Part shown: one piece after another, positions 7,163-12,489 of the stretch
Position numbering within the stretch: the stretch's first letter is position 1
Layout: each line of letters begins with the position of its first letter
Origin: Candidatus Methanophagales archaeon
Lineage (GTDB): Archaea > Halobacteriota > Syntropharchaeia > Alkanophagales > Methanospirareceae
Direction of reading: 5' to 3'
Assembly (NCBI GenBank): GCA_017883965.1
Contig: JAFNKG010000019.1
Coordinates: forward strand, 1-36,335
DNA length: 36,335 nt
Notes under the pieces: generated by a model
What the model was told of the DNA's origin: nothing
The model's input: the letters and a program-made list of their open reading frames with translations, nothing else
The model's database searches: none
Program-made: the position numbers and the translations under genes

Positions 7163-7499
7163 CTTTACCTATCCATTCCTGGGAATTAAATTTGCAGTAG
7201 GAACATTTGAGAAGGAGGTCCTGGCATATATTGATACTGGGTTCGATGGCTATCTAATAGTGCCGGAGGATCTGGTTTGGGAATTTGGAGAACCTGATTA
7301 TGTATCAGAGTGGGAGCTTGGGGATGGCTCTATCGTGGATGCTCAGGACTATCTTGGGAATTTAGAGATAATCGGACTGGAGGAGAACATCGAAGCTCGT
7401 ATTACTGCTATTGGAAATGAATTCATCATAGGGAAGGCGGTTATAGACCGTTATTGCATCACGTTCGATCACGGTGAGAGAGTGATAATAGAAAGGTAG
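7152..7499 (+). CDS. Retropepsin-like aspartic protease
   Basis: A ~115-aa clan-AA aspartic protease with VLAYIDTGFDGYLIVPE as the active-site segment and IIGKAVIDRYCITFDHG as the late strand. The frame has no ATG. TTG codons at 7086, 7101, 7116 and 7152 are possible starts. I prefer 7152, which gives LVVSFTYPFLGIKF, because the earlier part is only the DUF5678 gene read out of frame. Intact, unlike the relative at 4833-5217. Its substrate is unknown. Confidence 0.7.
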   Translation: MVVSFTYPFLGIKFAVGTFEKEVLAYIDTGFDGYLIVPEDLVWEFGEPDYVSEWELGDGSIVDAQDYLGNLEIIGLEENIEARITAIGNEFIIGKAVIDRYCITFDHGERVIIER

Positions 7500-7567
7500 T
7501 TATCTAAAAGATAGGATGTTACGGTAGTGAGCATAAATGACTGGTGGAAAGGAGATAGGAGTTAACG

Positions 7568-7680
7568 ATGAACATAATCATTATCCTGCTGTATTTTCTG
7601 TCTTTTCTTTTAACTTATCAATTCGTTGGCTATCCTTCGTTAATGGCAATTGTAGCATTAAGATCAAAACCGAAAAATTT
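7568..7680 (+). pseudogene. Membrane-anchored glycosyltransferase, N-terminal fragment
   Basis: The ATG at 7568, after a GGAG-rich stretch, opens a transmembrane helix (IIIILLYFLSFLLTYQFVGY) followed by PSLMAIVALRSKPK. This is the style of the N-terminal anchor of membrane GT2 proteins. It then passes into the radical-SAM-tail repeat within about 15 codons. I read it as a GT head fused by deletion to that tail. The family assignment is from memory of the pattern and is uncertain. Confidence 0.4.
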
Positions 7681-7694
7681 AAATTTAAAGCCAA

Positions 7695-7916
7695 ATGAAA
7701 AATGGACAGGGACATCAAAAAGCGATTATTTCGTATCCAAATTTGTCTAACGAGGAGATAACGAAAGCTGTGGATGAAATATTGAAGGAGTATTCTATAT
7801 CGCTAAGTTATATTCCGCTTGTTCTAAGGCAGGTGCTTCGCAGGAATGGATTGGATGAGATGATGAGGATTTTATATTCGGTGGAAATGTTTATAAGATA
7901 CATTGCAAATAGATAA
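7695..7916 (+). pseudogene. Radical-SAM C-terminal tail, copy A
   Basis: Reads GQGHQKAIISYPNLSNEEI ... LSYIPLVLRQVLRRNGLDEM ... RILYSVEMFIRYIANR. The intact radical-SAM gene at 13444-14826 ends with a comparable layout: NYPHLSSEDIEKW, then NPRYLIRMLRK, then RLIRSARYVV. This is the longest in-frame copy of a sequence found five times in the patchwork (A-E). The MNT gene starts 8 nt after its stop. Confidence 0.6.
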
Positions 7917-7924
7917 GTGGTGAT

Positions 7925-8347
7925 ATGATGGAAAAGATAGATGCAAAGACCGAAGTAACGATGCACACAAAAATAGAGAAGGCGATTGAAAAGATTAAGA
8001 ATGTAGAGAGATTCGAAAAAGTAAAATTCGTCGTTTTGTATGGCTCTGCAGCAGAGGGGCAGATGACCAGGGATTCAGATATAGACCTCTGTATCTACTA
8101 TGATGGGGATTACGATGAATCATCAGGATTCAGGTTTAAAGTTCTTTCAGAACTCTTTGATGATATTTTTGACGTTCAAATTTTTCAACAACTCCCTATT
8201 TATGTGAGGGTGGAGGTTTTGAAGGGAAAGGTGATCTACTGCAAGGATAAGCGGTTTTTATACGAAGCGGCTCGTGAGACGATAAAGGATTTTGAGGCAT
8301 TTAAACACAGATTTTATGATTATATCGGAGAGAAGGCGATTACATGA
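7925..8347 (+). CDS. MNT-type minimal nucleotidyltransferase
   Basis: A 140-aa protein with the hallmark YGSAAEGQMTRDSDIDL (G40-S41, D52, D54); DVQIF at about 82-86 supplies the third acidic position. In known MNT-HEPN pairs the MNT protein adds AMP to the HEPN RNase and silences it. The stop overlaps by ATGA the start of a very short reading frame that looks like the head of the missing HEPN partner. The catalytic residues look intact. A GGTGAT ribosome site directly precedes ATG 7925/7928. Confidence 0.85.
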   Translation: MMEKIDAKTEVTMHTKIEKAIEKIKNVERFEKVKFVVLYGSAAEGQMTRDSDIDLCIYYDGDYDESSGFRFKVLSELFDDIFDVQIFQQLPIYVRVEVLKGKVIYCKDKRFLYEAARETIKDFEAFKHRFYDYIGEKAIT

Positions 8348-8412
8348 GGAAAGAGACTATTAGAAAAGATATTATTATAAGAAAAATAAAGGGGTTTATG
8401 GAGATTTATTAG
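8344..8412 (+). pseudogene. Truncated HEPN-toxin head
   Basis: A 22-codon frame (MRKETIRKDIIIRKIKGFME) starts inside the MNT stop, exactly where the HEPN partner begins in MNT-HEPN operons. HEPN toxins are usually well over 100 aa and end with an RxxxxH motif, which is absent here. The identity is inferred mainly from position. Confidence 0.45.
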
Positions 8413-8482
8413 GGGTTTGCAAGGTGAATATTATAGCTAAAGATAGAATGAGAAGACCTTTGAACCTTAAAGGTGATAGTAG

Positions 8483-8569
8483 ATGAGGGGAAATAGGTTA
8501 GAGTTTGCAGCTTTCATTGAGAAGGCGCAGGCTGAAATAAGCGTTGATGCGTTCAAAGAGCTTCTATGA
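8483..8569 (+). pseudogene. Short fragment at the left end of repeat B
   Basis: A GGTGATAG site precedes an ATG opening a 28-aa frame (...FIEKAQAEISVDAFKELL). The segment AQAEISVDxFK recurs at about 11085 in repeat E, so it belongs to the duplicated block. The parent gene is not recognised. Confidence 0.4.
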
Positions 8570-8753
8570 TCTGGCGTTTCAAATTTGCGGAATTGGGATT
8601 TTACGCTACGAGTTATCTTTCACTCATGGATACGCAGAAGTAGCTCTGAGGCAGGTTTTGAGGCGGCACTGCTGGGATGAGATGAGGCGGCTTTTATATT
8701 CGACAAGGATGTTTTTGGGATATATCTCGAATAGAGGTTGAAATGAAATATTT
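8516..8753 (+). repeat. Direct repeat B (radical-SAM tail block)
   Basis: A ~230-bp block that closely matches 11081-11300 (copy E). Its right part (8641-8753) also matches copy C at about 9370-9472. In frame it reads VALRQVLRRHCWDEMRRLLY then STRMFLGYISNRG and stop at 8741. The match to C continues about 12 bp past the stop (AATGAAATAT). Confidence 0.75.
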
Positions 8754-8837
8754 TAGAGCAGCGAGGGATAAAAAGGATTGTTAAAGCAGCTTCAGATGAT
8801 AGGATTAAGAAAAGAGTTGAGTTAATCATTGGATAAC

Positions 8838-8847
8838 TTTATATATA
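8838..8847 (+). promoter_or_regulatory. Putative TATA box
   Basis: TTTATATATA in the gap before the Phd-like antitoxin. A second weaker TATTTAT lies about 20 nt further on. Confidence 0.35.
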
Positions 8848-8932
8848 GTTATTGACAATGTATTTATGGTGACTGGAATGGCAATGATAGAAATATCATA
8901 AAAATAAGGAATAAGGGGTGGTTAATAGACAG

Positions 8933-9154
8933 ATGGTAGAACTTAATGAACGCTATATAGTTGATAAGGATGGTAAAAAGTCAGCAGTCATACTTGATAT
9001 TGAAGACTTTAAGGGGGTTATGGAACTGCTTAAGAAATATGAGGAGATAGAAACGCATGATACAGAGGACGTGACCGAGGATATAATAGAGGCTTTTAAA
9101 GACTTAAAAAAAGGGAAGATACATTTAGCAAGAGAGATACTAAATGAGCTATGA
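8933..9154 (+). CDS. Phd/YefM-like antitoxin
   Basis: A 73-aa protein (MVELNERYIVDKDGKKSAVI ... LDIEDFKGVMELLKKYEEIE) with the Phd-type pattern: a short N-terminal strand-turn region, then a helical acidic tail. A GTG at 8918 is also possible; ATG 8933, after a GGGGTGG site, is preferred. It should bind and neutralise a RelE-family toxin; the fragment directly downstream is the remains of one. Confidence 0.6.
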   Translation: MVELNERYIVDKDGKKSAVILDIEDFKGVMELLKKYEEIETHDTEDVTEDIIEAFKDLKKGKIHLAREILNEL

Positions 9155-9155
9155 G

Positions 9156-9308
9156 ATGAAAAGAGGTAAAAGAGGTGGCTTCAGGGTTATTTACTACTTA
9201 TCTGATCATGTTGTATACTTGCTAACGATTTATGCTAAAGCAAAGAAGGAAGAAATCTCGGTTAAGGAGATTAAAGAAGCTCTGAGAGAATTGGAAATAA
9301 CCTTGTAA
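9156..9308 (+). pseudogene. RelE-like toxin, C-terminal fragment
   Basis: Reads KRGKRGGFRVIYYLSDHVVY, then TIYAKAKKEEISVKEIKEAL and stop. GGFRVIYY and the YAKxxKEEI segment are typical of the second half of RelE/HigB-type mRNA interferases. The first half (about 50 residues) is missing, and the fragment begins against the antitoxin stop. Confidence 0.65.
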
Positions 9309-9322
9309 AAGGAGGCAGAATT

Positions 9323-9472
9323 TTGAAGGATTATTATGTATCGCTAAGCTATGTTCCGATTGCATTGAGGCAGGTTTTGAGGCGGCATGGCATGGACGAG
9401 ATGAGGAGGCTCTGGTATTCGGTGAGGATGTTTTTGGGGTATATTTCGAATAGAGGTTGAAATGAAATATGA
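9323..9472 (+). repeat. Direct repeat C (radical-SAM tail)
   Basis: From TTG 9323 it reads LKDYYVSLSYVPIALRQVLR then RHGMDEMRRLWYSVRMFLGY then ISNRG and stop at 9460. It is uninterrupted and close to the consensus of the five copies. A GGAGG stands about 9 nt before the TTG, so it might even be translated as a 45-residue peptide. Confidence 0.75.
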
Positions 9473-9476
9473 AAAC

Positions 9477-9485
9477 ATTTATAAG
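9477..9485 (+). promoter_or_regulatory. Putative TATA box and ribosome site for UPF0175/PIN
   Basis: ATTTATAAG lies about 40 nt upstream of ATG 9522. GAGGTGAT at about 9510 is a strong archaeal Shine-Dalgarno site, 5 nt before the start. Confidence 0.5.
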
Positions 9486-9521
9486 AATATAGAATAAAAA
9501 TAGTTTACGAGGTGATAAAAA

Positions 9522-9827
9522 ATGACTTCAAAAGTTATGACCGAGCTTCCTGAGGAAATTATGAAAGAGATAGCGCATTGGGCGGAAGAAGAGAAGGTGG
9601 ATAAATCTATGTTATTAATGAAGATGATTGATGAGGGATTGCGTGCGTGGAAGATGAATAAAGCATTAGAGATGTATAGATTACAGAAGGTGACATTATG
9701 GCGGGCAGCCGAGATAGCAGGTGTATCATTAGCTGAAATGCTTGCGGAGCTGCCAAAGAGAAAAATCGTTTTTCAGTATGACCTCGATGAGTTGAGAGAG
9801 GACTTGAAATATGCCAGTGGTAAGTGA
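9522..9827 (+). CDS. UPF0175-family antitoxin
   Basis: A 101-aa protein with the UPF0175 signature MYRLQKVTLWRAAEIAGVSL then EMLAELPKRKI, which contains a helix-turn-helix-like segment. The family is commonly the antitoxin partner of DUF3368 PIN proteins, and that is the next gene, overlapping by 17 nt. By analogy it represses its own promoter and neutralises the PIN nuclease. Confidence 0.85.
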   Translation: MTSKVMTELPEEIMKEIAHWAEEEKVDKSMLLMKMIDEGLRAWKMNKALEMYRLQKVTLWRAAEIAGVSLAEMLAELPKRKIVFQYDLDELREDLKYASGK

Positions 9828-10314
9828 CGCAAGTCCACTCATCCTTCTTGCCAAGATCGGCAGATTATATCTCTTAAGGGTGCTATATTCAGAGATCCTC
9901 ATCCCTCCACAAGTAGAAAGAGAGATAGTAAGGCGAAAAGATGAGGCTTCTCTAATAGCCGTAGCGGTCAAAGAAGGATGGATAAAAGTAGAGGAGGTAG
10001 AGCGTTCTTCTGAAGTGAACGAGGTGGGAGAAGGACTGGGATTACACGAAGGGGAGATATATGCGTTGTCTCTTGCTCTGCATGCAAATACAGAGGATTT
10101 TTTAGCGGATGATAAGTTAGCAAGGATTGCTGCAAGAATCCTGGGATTGAAAGCCGTTGGATGCCTTGGCATTATAGCAAAAGCTTACAGAAATAAGATG
10201 ATGTCAAAGGACGAAGCGATGGAGTATGTACAACGATTGGTTGATTTGGGTTTATGGGTATCTCCCGATGTGCTGGGCAGGGTAATTTCTTCGTTCGATG
10301 ATCCATTGGAGTGA
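9811..10314 (+). CDS. DUF3368-type PIN-domain toxin
   Basis: A 167-aa PIN protein. SDASPLILLAKIG holds the first aspartate (D6), LHEGEIYALSLAL the middle acidic residue, and FLADDKLARIAA the late aspartates, all as in DUF3368. The start overlaps the UPF0175 antitoxin. It appears intact and is likely an RNase toxin. It ends six nt before copy D of the radical-SAM tail begins at ATG 10320. Confidence 0.85.
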   Translation: MPVVSDASPLILLAKIGRLYLLRVLYSEILIPPQVEREIVRRKDEASLIAVAVKEGWIKVEEVERSSEVNEVGEGLGLHEGEIYALSLALHANTEDFLADDKLARIAARILGLKAVGCLGIIAKAYRNKMMSKDEAMEYVQRLVDLGLWVSPDVLGRVISSFDDPLE

Positions 10315-10319
10315 TGGAG

Positions 10320-10477
10320 ATGGTAAAAGAGGTGGATGGAATATTGAAGGATTATTATTTTTCGCTAAGTTATGTTCCAGTAGCATTGAGGCAGGTTTTG
10401 AGGAGACATGGCGTGGAAGAGATGAGGAGGATTTTTACTCGGTGAAAATGTTTATAAAGTATATATATCGAAGATAG
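10320..10477 (+). repeat. Direct repeat D (radical-SAM tail, frameshifted)
   Basis: Reads MVKEVDGILKDYYFSLSYVP then VALRQVLRRHGVEEMRRIF, then loses frame because a T-run near 10431 is one T short of the other copies. Restoring one T gives YSVKMFIKYIYRR and stop at 10477. The upstream EVDGILK matches AVDEILK of copy A. Confidence 0.75.
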
Positions 10478-10494
10478 ATAAATATAGTGATTGA

Positions 10495-10505
10495 CATATA
10501 TAAAT
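10495..10505 (+). promoter_or_regulatory. Putative TATA box
   Basis: CATATATAAAT about 50 nt upstream of ATG 10554. GGGTGAT at 10543-10549 is the ribosome site. Confidence 0.45.
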
Positions 10506-10553
10506 CAAATAAATCTGAAAGGGAGTGAAAAATAATATAGGCGGGTGATGCAA

Positions 10554-10838
10554 ATGGTGTTAGAAGTGAAGAACAAAGGGATTCCGAAGGATTTAGTAAA
10601 GGATGTGGTCATCAGAACACTTAAAACGAGGGTAGAAGAGATAAACCACAAGTTAAAAGAAATTCACAATAGCATGAACTATTTTGAGAGGAAATACGGC
10701 ATGAAAACGGAAGAATTCTACGAGAAGTTTGTAAGTGGAGCAGCAGGAGATGATATAGACTTTTTCGAGTGGAAAGCATTGAAAGAGATTAGTGATGAAT
10801 TAAAAGAAGAGAAAAAGGTGTTAATTGAGATAATCTGA
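10554..10838 (+). CDS. Probable antitoxin partner of a TumE-like toxin
   Basis: A 94-aa, mostly helical and charged protein (LKTRVEEINHKLKEIHNSMN ... YFERKYGMKTEEFYEKFV ... DDIDFFEWKALKEISDEL). It has the layout typical of the short gene just upstream of TumE/DUF6516 genes. The start is uncertain between GTG 10545, ATG 10548 and ATG 10554; I prefer 10554 by ribosome-site spacing. Its stop touches the ATG of the next gene at 10838. Confidence 0.6.
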   Translation: MVLEVKNKGIPKDLVKDVVIRTLKTRVEEINHKLKEIHNSMNYFERKYGMKTEEFYEKFVSGAAGDDIDFFEWKALKEISDELKEEKKVLIEII

Positions 10839-11104
10839 TGATTGAAGACTATTTCGAGTTTTTAAAGAAAGTTGCAAGCAGCGAACCTTCAGTAAAGAAA
10901 TTCCGACTCATCAGAGAATTTATCGGTGTGAAGAAGGGTTTTATCAGGTTTGTAATCGAGTTGAGAGATGATTCAGAACTCCATGTCTTTGAATATATTG
11001 ATTCCAGTATGCACAAGATAGATTACTCGTATCATTGGCAGGATAAAGAGAAGAGGTTGATAACAAGATGGGATATCTCCTTGAGGAGGCACAGGCTGAA
11101 ATAA
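10838..11104 (+). CDS. TumE/DUF6516-family toxin, C-terminus replaced
   Basis: An 88-aa protein. FRLIREFIGVKKGFIRFVIE, DSELHVFEYIDSS and KIDYSYHWQDKEKRLITRWD are typical of the TumE-like family. Relatives that I know continue after RWD with a short His-rich end. Here the frame runs into repeat E at about 11081 and ends in ISLRRHRLK, so the true terminus was probably lost when the repeat arrived. Activity is uncertain. The start codon overlaps the stop of the preceding gene. Confidence 0.65.
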   Translation: MIEDYFEFLKKVASSEPSVKKFRLIREFIGVKKGFIRFVIELRDDSELHVFEYIDSSMHKIDYSYHWQDKEKRLITRWDISLRRHRLK

Positions 11105-11300
11105 GCGTTGATGAGTTCAAATAGCTTCTATGATCTGGCGTTTCAAATTTGCGGAATTGGGATTTACGCTACGAGTTATCTTTCACTCATGGATACGCAG
11201 AAGTGGCTCTGAGGCAGGTTTTGAGGCGGCATGGCATGGACGAGATGAGGAGGCTCTGGTATTCGATGAGGATGTTTATGGAGTATATTTGGAAGAGAGT
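11081..11300 (+). repeat. Direct repeat E (radical-SAM tail block)
   Basis: Closely matches 8516-8745: a left part (AQAEISVD segment), a middle part (TTCTATGATCTGGCGTTTC...) and the VALRQVLRRHGMDEMRRLWY tail. Relative to copy B it lacks one T near 11163. It ends in MEYIWKRV, diverged from the GYISNRG of B and C. Confidence 0.75.
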
Positions 11301-11485
11301 ATGACGGCAATCCACAAATTTGACGATTACGGAACGCCCGGTGAGAGTACGTTAGCTAGAGAGGGCTTTTTCGTTGGCTCCCATTTTCTTCTGGATATTT
11401 TAGACGGAGGACTTGTTCCATTCTTCTATCCGTTCTCAAAACAGGCATAGGATTAGAATTCCCGTGATGAAACAACGATGATGGT
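11301..11485. other. Short stretch with no gene seen
   Basis: A plus-strand frame continues from repeat E to 11450, but it crosses the repeat in a frame unlike the other copies and matches nothing I know. I see no RNA gene or hairpin here. Confidence 0.3.
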
Positions 11486-11713
11486 TTACTTCTTTTTCAT
11501 CAGAAGGTATCTCTCTGCCATTCCATGTAGAGGGAGTGAAAGAGGTCCTGCAAAACCTAAGAGAATGGCGCCTATTATAGCGAACCAGAAGAAAATTGGA
11601 GAGGCGTATCCGCAAGCTATGCCTACTAAACCTACAATTAACAGGACTAATCCACCGAAAAATGCGATGAAGACTCCTCTTTCATATACTTTAAACTTTG
11701 TTGTCCATTTCAT
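11486..11713 (-). CDS. Small two-helix membrane protein, unknown function
   Basis: A 75-aa protein: MKWTTKFKVYERGVF, a Gly-rich hydrophobic helix (about 15-35), a short loop, a second helix (about 40-60), then LPLHGMAERYLLMKKK. A GTG at 11725 could add 4 residues; ATG 11713 is preferred. It is the only minus-strand gene in the patchwork and looks intact. No family recognised. Confidence 0.6.
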   Translation of the reverse strand: MKWTTKFKVYERGVFIAFFGGLVLLIVGLVGIACGYASPIFFWFAIIGAILLGFAGPLSLPLHGMAERYLLMKKK

Positions 11714-11806
11714 TTTCGATAACACACGCCCCTATTACTACTTTGCTTTTTAGTATAAAAAGCCATTTGTTATTGAGGTTAAAATAAAATGAAAATCGCT
11801 TACGTA

Positions 11807-11890
11807 AACCTTTCTTTATGTGGGGCTCCGCCCCACGACCCCGCAAGCCCTGTAAGGGCTTATAAGAAAGCTTTACCAAAGAAACTTTTT
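11807..11890. mobile_element. 84-bp palindromic REP/MITE-like insertion
   Basis: An insertion of exactly 28 codons inside the GT4 head. It contains two perfect hairpins: GTGGGGC-TCC-GCCCCAC at 11820-11836 and AAGCCCT-GTA-AGGGCTT at 11845-11861. Its ends are imperfect inverted repeats (AAACCTTTCTTT / AAAGAAACTTTTTT). It is far richer in GC than the surroundings. No transposase is encoded, so it would be a non-autonomous element. Confidence 0.6.
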
Positions 11891-11962
11891 TGTGACATGG
11901 TTTATCCATGGATAAAAGGTGGCGCCGAGAAGCGAATCTACGAGATTTCAAAGAAGCGATGT

Positions 11963-11971
11963 TTTATATAA
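11963..11971 (+). promoter_or_regulatory. Putative TATA box
   Basis: TTTATATAA about 40 nt upstream of ATG 12008. GGAGAGATGA at about 11995 is the ribosome site. Confidence 0.5.
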
Positions 11972-12007
11972 TATGATTACATTATTTATTGAAGGAGAGA
12001 TGATAAG

Positions 12008-12238
12008 ATGGGAATATCGGTAAACGTAAATCCAAAATTGGTGAGCGAGCTTAATGCACTGATTGATGGAAAGGTGTATCATACCAGAGACGAAGCCGTT
12101 GAAGATGCCATCAGGGTTTTGATTGCGCTTAGAGGTAAGCTATATACCAGAACGGAAATAAAGGAAGTGCTAAGCAAATATATCTCTATATCAACTGATG
12201 AGCTATTAAGAGAAATCAAGGAAGAAGAGGAGTTATGA
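12008..12238 (+). CDS. RHH-type antitoxin (orphaned)
   Basis: A 76-aa protein. GISVNVNPKLVSELNALIDG then YHTRDEAVEDAIRVLIAL is a ribbon-helix-helix pattern, followed by an acidic helical tail (REIKEEEEL). The expected toxin downstream survives only as a C-terminal fragment at about 12295-12489, so the antitoxin is orphaned. It may still bind its promoter. Confidence 0.65.
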   Translation: MGISVNVNPKLVSELNALIDGKVYHTRDEAVEDAIRVLIALRGKLYTRTEIKEVLSKYISISTDELLREIKEEEEL

Positions 12239-12241
12239 AAA

Positions 12242-12262
12242 CAAACCTTTAAAAAAGGTTTG
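12242..12262. repeat. Perfect hairpin after the antitoxin
   Basis: CAAACCTTT-AAA-AAAGGTTTG, a 9-bp stem with a 3-nt loop, starting 4 nt after the antitoxin stop and followed by GATCCAAAA. It resembles the two hairpins at 4439-4497, which are followed by GATCAAAAT. It may be a terminator or part of a repeat family at the edges of the patchwork. Confidence 0.6.
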
Positions 12263-12294
12263 ATCCAAAAGGGTTTGGTAAAAATAAGAAATGC

Positions 12295-12489
12295 ACTTTT
12301 CAGAGCTATCACAATTTCTTTGTTATTGATGCTATACAGTTTGTAACCGCATATAAATCCAAACCAGCGGTTTTCTTACATGCTGATAATCATTTCTCTG
12401 CAAAAATAGTAAAAGAAAGGATGAAAACGATGGATGTAAGGGAAAAAGAAGCTTTAAAAGATCTAAAGAAGTTGATGAAAAGTGATTAA
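12295..12489 (+). pseudogene. PIN-like toxin, C-terminal fragment
   Basis: The frame SYHNFFVIDAIQFVTAYKSK then PAVFLHADNHFSAKIVKERM then KTMDVREKEALKDLKKLMKSD ends at 12489. DAIQFVTAY plus FLHADxHFS has the late-aspartate layout of a PIN domain. The first ~90 residues of such a toxin are missing. It overlaps the GTG start of the GT2 at 12482. Confidence 0.5.

Larger units (their letters stand above)
11789..11971 (+). pseudogene. GT4 glycosyltransferase head with an 84-bp insert
   Basis: Reads MKIAYV, then 28 foreign codons, then CDMVYPWIKGGAEKRIYEIS and a stop soon after. Without the insert, MKIAYVCDMVYPWIKGGAEK is a textbook GT4 N-terminus. Everything after about residue 30 of the GT is missing. 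This is another relic of a glycan gene in the patchwork. Confidence 0.75.

Noticed and set aside
7695-8741. HEPN toxin reading of the repeated RQVLRRH segment
   Set aside because: The R-x-x-x-x-x-H spacing and lack of a full domain do not fit well, while the layout matches the radical-SAM C-terminus in this window.
11130-11450. 106-aa open frame across repeat E
   Set aside because: It reads the repeat in a frame different from the conserved tail frame of the other copies, so it is probably a chance frame.
11691-11951. 86-aa minus-strand frame opposite the GT4 head
   Set aside because: It is antisense to the recognisable MKIAYV/CDMVYPW frame and includes the palindromic insert; no family features.
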